Origin: Calocera cornea HHB12733
Taxonomy: Eukaryota > Basidiomycota > Dacrymycetes > Dacrymycetales > Dacrymycetaceae
Assembly: GCA_001632435.1 (NCBI GenBank)
Contig: KV424025.1
Span: 41,561 to 105,560, forward strand
Length of the DNA stretch: 64,000 nucleotides
Reading direction: 5' to 3'
Below the pieces are notes generated by a model that was not told where the DNA came from, made no database searches, and was given only the letters and a program-made list of their open reading frames with translations. Below, one piece after another: positions 44,349 to 56,240 of the stretch (its first letter is position 1; every line of letters starts with the position of its first letter). Both the position numbers and the translations under genes were made by a program.

Positions 44349-47048
44349 GGTTGGACTGTGCTGTCCGATTGTTTGAGTAGGACGTGGAGCGAAACGACGC
44401 GGACGACTGTTCCCAGGAGAGTGCGCGTCGTGGTTAGTCCTGGAACACGTGCAACGCGCACCCGCTCAATCTAGTTGACGTCCCCCGTTCTTGGCGGTAT
44501 TACGCGCTTTGCTCCTTGAGGACTGCTTTTGCCCATCCTGAGCAGGAAAGTACAAAGATCAGCAGCAGTGACCGTATCATACGCAGCTCCCAATCAAACG
44601 GTTTCTAGCACCGGCAATTTCCGCCGGCCAATGCCGCGCCCATTTCCCACTTTCTCGGCTCGTCCAGCTTGGCTGAGGATCGACAGCCTTCTACAGCTAG
44701 AGGAGTGCCAGATACTTCATGCAGAACGCATATGCTAAATGCAATCCTTCGCACGCAAGACGACTCGCATGCTCGCCCGCCTTCTACAGGGATGTAAGCA
44801 CTCAACAGTGTTCTTCTTCGACAGCCCCGGACGGCGCATGACGTCACGTCATCGCCCGATAAGCAGCTGCATCTCCGCGCGGCCTCTCAACTTCCATCAT
44901 CCATCGCCCAGAACCCAGCGCCCATCGCCATCATCATCCACCTCCTGGAATCAAGCGCCATTCATACAGAGCGCATTAGCCTTAAGAACCCATAGCCCGG
45001 GCGGGCGTCCAGCGGAGCACCGGGCTGTGGGGTTGCGTCTGCATTTCTACCGATCAGGTATCGGCTCGATATGGGAGATGAGGTGCTTGGGGAGCGGGCG
45101 CGGGAGCGGGAGCGGGGGGGTGCGATGCTTCGGCAGGCGACGCGGCGTGATTTGGGCTTGTTGGGCCCATGTCAAGAGGGCGGCAGGAACGGCGCTGTGG
45201 AGCGCCACAGCATGAGCACGCCATATTCATGCATTCATGGTGGATCGTCGGATCGGCAGAATTGTACTAGTGTTGTGAGGGGCGTAGCGACCCGGGCTGA
45301 TGTTGGTCACTCGGCGAAGAAACGGACTGTCGCGGGCCGTTGGGCGGATGCCGAGACAACAGGGCGGCGTCATGTTGGACTGTGGACTGTGGGCTGTGGA
45401 GCAGCGGAGAAATGTGGGATCGTCTGTCTCCCCCCGATAGGGATCGGATGGGCATGCACGGCGCGCGCTGGGCGGGCTGGGATGGGAAGACGGGGACGAA
45501 GCAGGACGTTGGAGCGACTAGGAAGTCCCGGCAGCGCTTCCCCCCGCTCGAGATGGGAATGCTGACCGCTGGAGAGTGGAGCGCGGTACGGCGCCGCGCT
45601 CCCGCTGCGGCTTCGGCTTCGGCTGCGGCTGGGGGATGCTGCTGCTGAGGGAAGCGGGAGATGTCTCGGGAAGGCGGGGGAGATGAGCTGAGAGGGGATC
45701 CTTGTGGGCCGGCTGACGCTGCACTAACTACTGTATGACACCGGTGCCGCGCGCCCGGGGGGTGTTAGCGGAGAAGAGTGGGCATCGGGGACGCACGACG
45801 CGGGAGCGGGAGCATTGATGGCGCAACAGCCGGTGCCGCGCCGTACTGTACTGTACTGTACTGTCTGGGATAATCGCAGGAAGAGGCGGCAGGGAAAGCG
45901 AGGGACTGCCTAGATCCGGCGATGCGGATGTTTGGCAGGTTTCGGAAGAGGCCCCGGGAGGGAGGGGGGGAGGGAGGTCTGACCATGTTGCCAGGCCCGT
46001 CGCCGGAACACGCGATCCGTCCCGCCCATCTCCCTCGCAGCTCCGCCCGCGGGTGCAGGTGGGAGCATGGGTCACGCGCGCGGGGGACGATGCGGTGCCA
46101 TCATGATGATGCGCCCGCTGATGTCGAGGATGGAGGATTGGCGGGGGCAAATAAGGACGCGCTTTCGTGGGGACAGGCGGATGAATATGGATATGGATTT
46201 GGATATGGATATGAGGGTGGGAGACGTCAATAGCGGCCGGCCGCGTGGGGGAGCAAACGCAGGGCGGAGTGCGAACCTTCGCGATGGCTATCACATCATG
46301 TCCATCAGGCGTTGATATTGGCGGTTCGGAGGACTGGTGGGAGTACTTATGGGGATTTAGTGTTGCGCGAGGAATGGAAGAGTTGGAGGAGGGAGGGGGT
46401 GGATGTTCTTTTGGGAAGGGTGGGATGGTGTGCTGGGTGGGATGAGAGGGGGAGGCTGGGATGGACGCTAAGGAGTGTCCCGGCCATGCATGTGTATGTT
46501 GCGGCCATGCAGCCCGCGTACACGCATAGGAGTCGTATAGAGTGTGAGTGCAAGTGGCCTCGATGATCCCTATTGGCGGCCATTGCCGGTGGGTGGGCTG
46601 CTTGGCACTGGGGGATTCACGTGCTGGATGGGTGTGATGTGTGATGATGGGGCGGATGGGGGGGCCCTTCCACCCGCGGCCAGCGGTGAGACCGCGCGTC
46701 CGGCCCCCTGCGTCTGCATCCCCGGCGGCGGCTTAGCGGCGGCGGCTCTCTCCTCCCTTCCTTCTTGCACACGCTGTCTCTCTCGTGCGCTGTCTCCCTC
46801 GCCCATCACCGCACCTCACCCCAACAGCACAGCACAGCACAGCACAGCACAGTCTACCGCACCCCACTCCCCCTCTCCGTTGCGAGGCCACACTCACCGG
46901 CATCTCGCCCATCCAGCGCACTCACCCAGCGCACACATCCAATCCAGTCCAATCATAATCACACTCAATCGACGGCCATCCCACCTTTCCATTCCCGGCA
47001 TTCACACCCATACTCACTCCCGACTCCGTCACTCCCCTCTACAACGCG
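44349..47048. other. Long intergenic region with simple repeats
   Basis: 2.7 kb without a supported gene. It contains (GTACT)n at 45841-45863, a GGATAT repeat at 46185-46212, an AGCAC repeat at 46829-46850, and C/T-rich DNA before the AMPK beta ATG at 47049. The 46.9-47.0 kb CT/CA-rich stretch is probably the 5' leader of that gene. Confidence 0.45.
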
Positions 47049-48798
47049 ATGGGCTCCGCCGCGTCCTCCCCGCGGCGCACGTCGGGCTCGCCCCCGCCCT
47101 TCTCCTCCGCCGACCTCAGCAACACCGTCCTCTCCTCCCTCCCGCCCGCCACCGCCCTCCCCACACCCCCCACGCCCTCGGCTGCCCACCCCGCCGCACA
47201 AGGCTCGGCGAGCACAACCAGCACCCTCGTCAACCACTCCCCCACCCAGGCCCGGCGCTCCCTCTCCCCCGCTCCCCCACCGCGCGGACAGCCGCCCCAG
47301 CCCCAGCAGGTCCACCTGCACTCCCCGCGCCCCACGCCCGCTGCCCCGCTCGCCATCCCCCCCACCTCGGCCCACCCCTCGGGCCTGGGACCAGACGGCC
47401 TCCCCGTGCCGTCCTCCGCCCACCCGCGCAGCAGCCCGTACGGCTCCTCCTCCGGCTCCGCCTCCGCCTCGGGCCCAGGCTCCCACCCGCGCTCCGCCGC
47501 CCCCGACCCACGGCGCAAGAAGTCCCTCGAGCTGCCCGACCTGGCCTCACTCGCCCTCACCCCCGTCTCCGTGCCCCCGCCGGGCCCGCCCCGCCCCGTG
47601 AGGGAGCCGCAGCAGCGCGAGAAGTACAACGACCTCGCGTACGGCTACCCGCCCGGGGCGAGCAACGTCAGCCCTGCTGGCACGCCGCCGGCCAGGAGGC
47701 CCAGCAGGGGCAGGCAGCCGAGCGAGAAGGCCGAGGCACACCGGCGCGCGAGTGCGCCCGCCAGTGCGCCCCCGGCTCCCCCGCCCAAGGAGGTCCAGAG
47801 GGAGGAGATCGACTCCCGCCCCAGCTCGCCGGGGATGGGCGTCATCTACAGCCTGCTGCCGAGCGGGCTGCCCGAACGCGTTGTGCAGGCGGAGGAGGAG
47901 GAGGAGCGCGAGGATACCGGGGCGCGGACGGTGCTGCGCTGGGAGGGGGGCGGGAAGGAGGTGCTGCTTGCCGGGACATTCTTGGACCAGTGGCAGGGCA
48001 GGGAGAGGATGCAGTTTGAGTGCGTTCTTGCTGCTTTCGTTTTGACCGACTGCTGATGCTGATACCGCTCTTAGTCCGACCAGCAACACCCACCTGCTGA
48101 CGCTCCCCCTCCCCCCGGGCCTGCACCGCTTCAAGTTCATCATCGATGGCGAGTGGCGCTGCTCGACTGCCTACGACACCGCGACCGACCCGCAGGGAAA
48201 CCTGATCAACACGCTCGTCGTCGCGCGCCCGCCTACGCCGCCCGAGCTGCCCGCGAGCCCCCAGCCGCTCGTCATCCAGACGACCGTCGCCACGCCCACG
48301 GGGAGCGACGACCCCTCGCGCGTCGGCAGCAGGCAGAACACGCCCACGCTGCGCCAGTCCGTGAGCGCGGAGAACGCCCTCGGCGGCCGGTGGGACTCGA
48401 ACCCGCGCAGCGACATCATCACCGACGCGTACTCTCCGCTGTGGACGAACGTGCCCCCGCACATCCTGCAGCAGGTCGCCTCCTCGCCCGCTGCGCGCGC
48501 CCCGCAGCTCCCGCCCCCACCCGCCCTGCCCCGCCACCTCGAGCGCGTGATCCTCAACGCTGCCGACCGGCCCGGCGGGCAGGCGGACGGCGAGGACAAC
48601 TCGATCCTCCCCCTTCCGAACCACGTCGTGCTCAACCACCTCACCGCCAGCGCCATCCGCGGCGGCGTCATGGCCGTGGGCATCACGGGCCGGTACGGGA
48701 GCAAGGTGAGTGGCTTCATACTACGCGGCGGGGAGGGCGAGGCTGACAGAGGCGGGAAGCTTGTTACCACGATTTATTATCGGCCGGTGGGGCTATAA
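47049..48798 (+). CDS. GAL83: AMPK/SNF1 complex beta subunit
   Basis: Scaffold subunit of the SNF1/AMPK energy-sensing kinase. Three exons (47049-48019, 48075-48705 and 48760-48798) give 546 residues. MGSAASSPRR offers an N-myristoylation Gly2. About 270 residues of Ser/Pro-rich disorder follow. The CBM48/glycogen-binding-like domain is TVLRWEGGGKEVLLAGTFLD then THLLTLPLPPGLHRFKFIID and GEWRCSTAYDTATDPQGN. The C-terminal ASC domain has VPPHILQQV, NHVVLNHLTASAIRGGVMAV and, after the last intron, LVTTIYYRPVGL. The CBM aromatic pattern differs from the animal W-K-N form. The last intron length is a multiple of three and could be read through without a stop. Complete. Confidence 0.93.
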
Positions 48799-50206
48799 AC
48801 ACACTGTCCTGCTGTCCTGCCGCCCCCCTCCGTTCTGTTCTGCCCTGTCATCCCGTCGATCCAAACCGCCCCGGGCGATAGCCCGCCACATGGTCGAAAA
48901 CCGGTCTGTCTGTCTGCACGCATACATCCACACCACGCATCGCATCGCATCGCCCCGTCCCGTCCCATCCACCTCACACCGGCATAGGGGATCCGCTCAG
49001 CTCGCGCCGCGCCTTTGTCTCGCGAACCCGAAGCTGGCTTGACGAAGTGCCCGCCCGTCCAAACACCAAGCCTGCCGCGAACCGCGAGTCCGCTCTGCGG
49101 AGCCCCAGCCCGATCAACCGGCAACCGGCTGCGAAATCGAGGCTATCTCTCGCCATGTCCAGCGCACGGGATCGCCCATCCGCGCTGACCGAGCGCACCC
49201 CTCGCGACACGGGTAGGTGTGCCCATCGCGCGACGCATGCGGCACGCGGAGATGGCGGTGTGAGAAGATCGGTGGATCAAGATTCCCGCCTGCTGATGCC
49301 CGTGCTCGACGATGGGGTCGGCTCCCGCTCCCGCTCCGGCTTCCCTCCCACGGGGACACTCACGACTGTGTCCGCATATTTGACTGGCTCCACCGCAAGA
49401 CTCCTTCTCCGCAAGACTCCTTATCGGCTCGACCTACCTTACGACAACAATTGAAATGCGGCCGCGGGCCGCACGATGTACATACCGACCTTGCCCCACT
49501 GCCGCCATAGACGACTATATGTCGATTCCTTTGCTTTTCATTCTCTGTCTTTCTGTCACTGTTTCGTCTGCTCTTCCTCAAATTAGAGTTTCTCCCCGGT
49601 CGGATGTTCTGGTTCTCCTTGTCTTGTTTAACCCTTACGACGCTGCACGCTGCACTTCTCTTCTCACTCTCTTCTCTTCTCTTCTCTTCTCTTTCTGTCG
49701 ATCCAAAATCGTATTTCTATCCTGATATGAAACGCACGAGAGGCGGCTGGCTGTGTTTGTAGTGACATGTAGCGGGAGGACGGGTCGGTGTTGAGAATAA
49801 ACCATGTTTGTCCCACTTTCTTGCGTGTGGTCTGAGACACCGCCGCGGCGTTCGTCTCCCTGGGCACAGTCGGGTAGGTGGGGTGCTATCCAAATGCGCC
49901 CAGGTGCATGCGGCAACTGCCGGGCCGGACGGGAAACGCCGGTAGGGAAACCTCATTGCAGCAGCACGGCTCTTGTCCCTTCGAGGCCATAGCGAATAGA
50001 GTGCATTGCTCAGGCTCGAAGCGGTACCAAGAATAGGCTGATCAGGGAAGAGCCTCAGAGCCTCGTAGCTCGCACCGGGTCAAGCTTGTGAACAATGGGG
50101 AATTCGAAGCGGTGCACGCCGTCAGGGACCGGACGTCGGACGACCCGGCCGGCGACTCTCCCCTCTTCACTTGAATTACCGTCTCGTTACGCCCTCTACT
50201 ATCAGC
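48799..50206. other. Intergenic with CT-rich tracts
   Basis: 1.4 kb without a supported gene. A TCTTCTCTTCTCTTCT tract lies at 49660-49690. A short frame with a signal-like hydrophobic start near 49516 is judged an artefact of T-rich sequence. Confidence 0.4.
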
Positions 50207-52014
50207 ATGTCGAGTACTTCCAAGCGTATCACACAGCTCCAGCATGCACTCTCCGCAGGAAGGGCTTTCCAGCGCGCGCTCGTGGCTGTCGATCCGCCCA
50301 GTCCAGCGCTGCGCTATGCAGACGACACCGATGCACTGTGCAATACGCTGCTCGACCTTCAAACTGACCTTGAGGCCTTACTGCACCGACTAACTGAGAA
50401 ACGGAACGTCCTTCTCTCGTCGATCTACCGCCTTCACGACGAGATCTTCGAACAGATCTTCCTCATGTGCACTTTTCGGGACCCGAAGATGGTGGTGATG
50501 CAGCCAAACGCCGTCGAGCACGATACGCTCACTCCTCTGGCACTCTCTTGGGTGTCTCGACGCTGGCGCGAGGTAGCGCTGAGAATTCCTGCGTTGTGGA
50601 CCAATGTCGAGCTCTGCGTCAGTCCGTCCCCGGCCAACCGACTCTTGCAAAACCCCTGGCACCCCGGTGCCCTCGGACTGGAAATGCACAGCGAACAACT
50701 TTTGAGCGGGTCCATGTATGCCTCTTTCCTCGAGAGGTCTAGGAAGGACCCGCTCGATTTCACTCTCGATCTGCCTGAAGATGCAGAGGTCGCAGAGCCT
50801 CTAGTAGAGGAATTCGTGTTGGCCAACAAAGACCGTGCCGGGCCGCGGATTTTGCACCTTAAACTGCCTTCCGGCGGCATGCAGGGCTCAGCGGCTATCA
50901 TTCGCAACTCAAGACGTTGTCTGCGGGCAGTTCAAGACACGGTCGAATATATCGTCATGACGAGGCACGGCAATACACCCTTCGATTTCTTCCTCCAGCC
51001 CACTCTTTGCCGGCCCTCATCGAAATTAGAAGGACTGAGTCTCTGCGGCGTCACGCTTCCAACGAGGCTAACACCTGGAACCGACGACCTGCACTGCCGT
51101 TTCCTGAGCCTGGACAATGTGTATCTGCCCCATGCCATTAACCTCTTGGCTGCCTGTCCCCGAATCGAGGAGTTTGTCTTGCGACCACAAGCTCTTCGTG
51201 GTTGGATCGGGCCAAGCGCAGAAGAACTCCGACTGCCCAACCTCCGAAAATGCTCACTAACTGCAACAGGTGAAGAAATCGAGCAGTTCTTCACAAGAAT
51301 ACGGGTACCCAGGTTGCATACGCTGAAGTGTCAGGTCGTGTGGTCGCGGCCAGGGCGTGGCCATGAGATGAGACAGCCACGTCCATCAGAACTCCGACAA
51401 GAACACGAGCGCCTCTCGACCGCGATCGCTCAACTTGAGGCCGTGTCGGATTGCGTCCTTCAAGCGTTGTCGCTCAAAGGCCTTCCCTTGGAATTTTACC
51501 CGACGATCCTCGAAGCTCTACCTTCGTTGAAGAGTCTTCAGTATCATGTGGATGACGATCATGGGGACATGGACAAGACGCTGCTGCAGCAGATGTCTGC
51601 TTGCAAGCTCTGCCCAATGCTAGAAGAGGTGGTGAGGCATGGAGAGTGTCACCCGCAAGGGTTAAGACACTGGTGCATATTCCTGTCCGGACGGCTCGAG
51701 GGGGAGAAGAGCCAAAGCTCCGCCGTGTCACGTATTGAGCGCCTCCGGCTCCCGCACAAGTGGCACCCGCGCCATTTCATTCCCGCCTTGGGGCAGCAGA
51801 AGTTCTGTGCAGATGTACAGAAGTCTCTGGCAGGGCTGGTCGATGTGCTAGTCATTGGGAACGTCGTGCTGCACAAGGAAACAATGGAGTGGTTCCCAAC
51901 CACGGGAAGCACAGACTGGCTACAGACGTGGACGTAAGATTTCCGTGATCTTCTGTGACTTTTCTGGCTGATATTATCACTAGAGATGACAAGATCGAAA
52001 GTTCCGCCTGGTAG
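50207..52014 (+). CDS. F-box protein (intact member)
   Basis: Two exons (50207-51933 and 51984-52014) give 585 residues. An N-terminal helix (ITQLQHALSAGRAFQRALVA) is followed by the F-box LSSIYRLHDEIFEQIFLMCT and its second half LSWVSRRWREVALRIPALWT. Degenerate LRRs run to the C-terminal family block FCADVQKSLAGLVDVLVIGN then MEWFPTTGSTDWLQTW. The final exon ends DDKIESSAW. The role is probably SCF-ubiquitin-ligase substrate adaptor; the substrate is unknown. It is the only one of four F-box copies here with no frame break, so it serves as the reference for the others. A start 12 codons upstream in frame is possible. Confidence 0.85.
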
Positions 52015-52847
52015 GGATGTTCGCGGCTGCGAACCGAACCACGAGAATCGCCGGTGCTCAGTTTTGGTCCAGTTCGGCTCGAACCCACAGCTCGAGCCAA
52101 GAACCACTAATCCTGTTGAAGAGTCACTTCACTTTACACCCGAGAAATTGTCTAGGATATCCTTCGAAGCGACAAGGATCCAGGATACCCTGCCCGCTGG
52201 CGCCACTCACAGTGTACCACGACGTGTCAGACTGTTGTTGCAAACTCATTCCAGCAATATGAGTTACCCTGTGCCCATGCTTGTGCCCTGTGTTGCCATT
52301 TCATTACTTCCAGACGTGTGTATCGGTATCCGGACACGCCGGGGACATACAGTATGTACTGAGTCTCGTACCAACACTGCGCGGGACACAGAGTTGGAAG
52401 CACGCCGCGGAGCGAACCCACCCCCAAATGGTCAAGCTATAGCGAGACAAATTGTGAAGCAGAAGGGTTAAGGCTACGAACCGTCCAGGAAAAGCGTGAA
52501 TCCATCCGTAAAAGTTGACGAAAAGCCCGGCAACTACAGGATAAATACATAACGGATAGCCTAGATCGTCGTACTTAGCTCCAAAGTCTATCCTAGACCA
52601 CAAGGTCCGATGTGGGGGATAGCCTAGACAATATCTTGGTCGGTGACCATTCCTAATTTTGTTTTCCCATTCCCTCGGATGCAGTCGCAGAAAGTTCGCG
52701 GAAATTCCGCCCGCATGGCGCCACGTGTACAACTTGTGTCCAGCCGGATACGTCTCCACCGACCCTTGATCCGTCCCACACGCTGCAACAGAGATCGCAT
52801 CACTTCTTTCTCACTTGGTTGTTTCCTCTCACTGTATCAGCCTCGTC
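52015..52847. other. Intergenic between tandem F-box copies
   Basis: Separates the intact F-box gene from a decayed tandem copy. No domain-bearing frame is seen. Confidence 0.4.
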
Positions 52848-54612
52848 ATGTTAATTCTTATGGGGCGCGTCCAACAGCTTCAACTCGCTCTTTGGGCGGG
52901 AAGGACGTTCCAGATGGCCCTTGCGGCCGTAGACCTGCCAAATTTGGTGCTCCGGCAACACGACAGCCCGGACTCCACGATTGCTGCCATGTACGCTCTG
53001 GAGTATGACTTACACGCACTGATGCATGGAATAAACGAAACAAGGAATATGTTGCTATCTCCGATCTACCGCTTGAACGACGATATCTTCGAAGAGATCT
53101 TCCGGATGTGCACCTTCCGGGACCCGAGGATGGACGTGATGCGGCCTGCAGACGTCGATCAAGTCACGTCCACCCCGCTGGCAATCTCTTGGGTATCCCG
53201 ACGTTGGCGGAGCGTGGCACTGCAAACAACCCGTGTTTTGGAGCAGTATTGAGCTGCGCACTGACTACCCTGTGTCCCCCAAACACGTCTTGCGAAACCC
53301 GTGGTATCGTAGTGCAAACCAAAACGGACTGAAAACGAAACGGTTGATGAATGGAATGTTCTTGGCGAGGTCGAGGAACGCGTCGCTCTCAATGAATGTG
53401 GTTCTGCCTCCCGTTGGTGAAGATCTTGTGACACCTGGTCTCCTGGACGCCATCAAATCTCACACCGGTCCACACTGTTTACAACTCACGGTCCCCAAGC
53501 TCGGCGAAAATACGGACGGAGATCACCCTCTGGAGCGAGCGGCAAAACGCTGGCTTGAAGCTGTTCGAGACAAGGTGCAATACCTTACCATCAAGGGCAA
53601 TGACTTCAGGGGGACAAATTTCGACGCGATTGTTCGTTCGACCGTTTGCTGGCCCCAGTCCAGCTTACTAGGACTGAGGCTGGAGTCCTTCTCTTGTCCT
53701 ACAAAGTTGGTGCTGGGGCATGATGATCTGTCTTGCTCCCTCCTACGACTGGACAACATGTTCCTGCGCAGTGCACGTGTCATCTTAGCGGTATGTCCGC
53801 AACTCGAAGAGCTTGTGTTCCACATGAACTTCTTTGTCGGCTCAGTCCATCCTGTGGCAAGCCCCGATCCAATCCAACTCTTGCAACTTCGGGAATGTTC
53901 GCTCATTGCAAACGGGGCGGGGTTCCAGCACTTTCTGATGGAGATCCGGGCGCCCAAGATGCACACGCTGAAATGCCAATTGCAGTGGAGGTGCGATGCA
54001 CCAAATTTCATGAGAATCGCTAGTCGGAAAGAGCTCGAAATGGAACATCGAAGATTATCGAACGCGCTCTCCCAACTGGCGACAACCCCCAGTCCACCCT
54101 TCAAGCCTTGTCGCTCACCAATTTGCCCTTATCCTTTTCCCGGAGATCCTTGTCGGGTTACCGTCACTGAGGAGCCTCCAATATCATGTGGGCAGTGTCC
54201 TCGACGAAAACATGGAGGAGCAGCTGCTCCAAGAGATATCTTTAGTATGAACTCATCAAGTGGATCGACTTCCTGGCCGGACGCCTCGACTGGGAGCGAA
54301 ATCACGTGTCTCGCGTTCGCCGCTTCCGGCTTCCGCACCATAGCACCGAGTCGGGCAACCGCTTTATTGACGGCATGGATGAGCTGGATGTCCTTGCACG
54401 CGCACAACGTGCCTTGGCAGAGCTGGTCGACGTCCTAGTCATCGGAAACGTCGTGCTGGACAAGGAGACAATGGAGTGGTTTCCTACCACGGGGGGCGGC
54501 GACTGGTTGCAGACATGGGAGTATGTCACTCCACGCAGCGTAACGTTCGTTGATTCCGTTAGCTGACGTTGCTTCCAGTGACAAAGAGATCGAGCGCTTC
54601 CTCGTCGAATGA
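52848..54612 (+). pseudogene. F-box protein, multiply frameshifted tandem copy
   Basis: Head-to-tail copy of the gene at 50207. The F-box is well kept (SPIYRLNDDIFEEIFRMCTF, ISWVSRRWRSVAL), but the frame breaks at about 53225-53240, so FWSSIELRTD continues in another frame. A second break near 54080-54090 splits the block equivalent to LPSLKSLQYHV. Near 54240 a deletion and shift remove the ACKLCPMLEEVVRHG region. The tail is preserved in frame again (RAQRALAELVDVLVIGNVVL, MEWFPTTGGGDWLQTW). The family's terminal intron is intact, giving DDKEIERFLVE at a stop at 54610-54612. Three independent lesions argue for a true pseudogene. Confidence 0.85.
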
Positions 54613-54916
54613 AGTGCCACCCAGCTGCCCAAGATGGTGCGACTTGCGAGGAAATGCTTCAACTCAGACATATCCACATAGATCACTGATGGCGAAGATT
54701 GAATTTGCTCGTAGTTACATGACCATCACGAGGGCTGGAGCGAGTTATGTCCCCGAGAAAACCACGGCTCTATTCCGCCCCAATACATAAAAAGATGGAG
54801 CCCCTCTGTCGTCAATGTACCGTACCGAAATGCGTCCCTATACCGTACAAGTGCGTCCACAGCGTATCATACAGTACCAACGACAGGGGCCATAAGCGAA
54901 GCGAAGGGTCAACGGC

Positions 54917-56137
54917 TCACAGCTCCAGCCTGCCCTTAACCCACCCCTGCACAACCTCCCACTTCTCCCACCCGCGCTGGCCCGTGAAGCCCATCGTGAC
55001 CAGGAGGAAATGGGCGAGCCCGACGGCGACGAGGAACGATATGAAGGAAGTGAAGGGGAACCCCTGGCCTTGTTCGCTCTTGCCCTCCCCGCCCGTCTCG
55101 ATGGATTGGGCCAGGGGGGTGTACACCTCCTCCACTTGGACCACTTGGACCTTCTCCTTCTCCTTCTCCTCCTCCTCCGCCGCCGTCTTCTCAGATGCGG
55201 ATGTGGCCGAGACCCACGGCTCATCAAGCATCCCAAACAACCCCGCATTGAGGCGGAACGCCTCGTTCGCCTCCTCTACGAGCGCACGCTTGAGCTCCTC
55301 GTCCTCCCCGACCCCTTCGTCCATACCACGGCGGTACCAGTCCTTGATCCTGCGCATTTCCTGCGTGTCCGCTGCGGCCTGGCCGTCCAGACTCGAGAAC
55401 TCGAAGAATGTGAGCCCGGGGGTGGCTCGGTCGGATTCGTTCCCGGGAGCAGTAGATGGCTTGGGGGATAGGGAAAGCGCCTTGGCGAGCCGCCGGCGGA
55501 TGATCTGGCCCCCGGAGAGGTCGCCCAGGTAGCGCACATACGCGTGTGCAAGGAGCCGTTCTGGGTGCTCCTGCCCCAGCTCGGTGAGCCGCGCGACGTA
55601 CGCCTTGAGTGGCGCTGGCGGGGTTGTGAGGAGGGAGGCAGCGGCGGGATGGGACTGCCAGGAGTTGGGCGAGGTAAGGAGGAGGCTGGCGATGTCCTCT
55701 GAGAGGGGGCCGGAGCGGGCGAGCAGGGCCGGGTGGGAGGTGGGGGCGAGGACGGGGTTGTACGAGTGCTCTGAGAGGGCCGACTCGAGTGCGCTGCAGG
55801 TGCAATATAGTCATGTACATGAGTCACACTGACGCGGGAGTGGAAGCGGAGAATAGAAGACGCACTCGTAGACACACCACAGGGCGACGCACCATCTCGC
55901 GTACTCCTCCCTGCCCAGCTCGCCCCTGGCGAGCCTCGCAGCGCCGGGGGAGTGCTCGACCTCCTCGTGTGCGCGCTTGGTGCCTGTGCGGAGGAGGGAG
56001 GAGATGGGGAGGGACCAGTCTGCGTCTGAGGGTGGGAGGCCGGGCGAGGGCGCGAAGGACGGGGTGGCGGGGGACGGGAGCGGGGACGGCGGTGGTGAGC
56101 TCGAGTTGGGGAGCGGGAGCGGGAGGGCGGGGGCCAT
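54917..56137 (-). CDS. HMX1: Heme oxygenase
   Basis: Degrades heme to biliverdin, CO and Fe2+, anchored to the ER by a C-terminal helix. Two exons (56137-55866 and 55793-54917) give 382 residues. The proximal heme ligand is in LRTGTKRAHEEVEHSPGA (His). The splice joins WCVYD to ALESALSEHSYNPVLAP. The distal-helix signature is HAYVRYLGDLSGGQIIRRRL. Near the C-terminus, FTSFISFLVAVGLAHFLLV is the membrane anchor. A Ser/Pro-rich N-terminal extension of about 40 residues and an acidic EEEEKEKEKVQVVQ linker are additions. It may serve iron recovery or stress response. Complete. Confidence 0.94.
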
Positions 56138-56234
56138 CGGGGACTGTCGGCTGCTTCGGAGGAGGGGGATAGCAGGGGGGTTATAAGGGGATTAGAGGGC
56201 GTTAGGCGGGTGTCGCGGGGATGAATTGCAGGCC

Positions 56235-56240
56235 TTTATA
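56235..56240 (-). promoter_or_regulatory. TATA box of the heme oxygenase gene
   Basis: The minus strand reads CTATAAAGG about 100 nt before the ATG at 56137. Confidence 0.45.

Noticed and set aside
45841..45863. GTACT repeat as a possible regulatory or telomeric repeat
   Set aside because: Only four to five units of a simple microsatellite. It is not a telomere repeat (TTAGGG) and is internal to the scaffold.
46544..48019. 491-residue plus-strand frame rich in Pro/Arg/His
   Set aside because: Shadow frame of the AMPK beta subunit gene caused by GC-rich Pro/Ser codons. The real frame starts at 47049 and contains the CBM and ASC domains.
48380..48420. tRNA T-arm-like sequence (GGTTCGAGTCCCA on the minus strand)
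   Set aside because: It lies inside the conserved AMPK beta coding exon (translated as RWDSNPRS). No acceptor, D-arm or anticodon arm can be folded upstream of it, so it is a coincidence.
49516..49725. Possible small secreted protein (MSIPLLFILCLSVTVSSALP)
   Set aside because: The hydrophobic start comes from a T/C-rich tract that also contains a CTTCT microsatellite. There is no conserved feature and it ends in Phe/Leu-rich low complexity.
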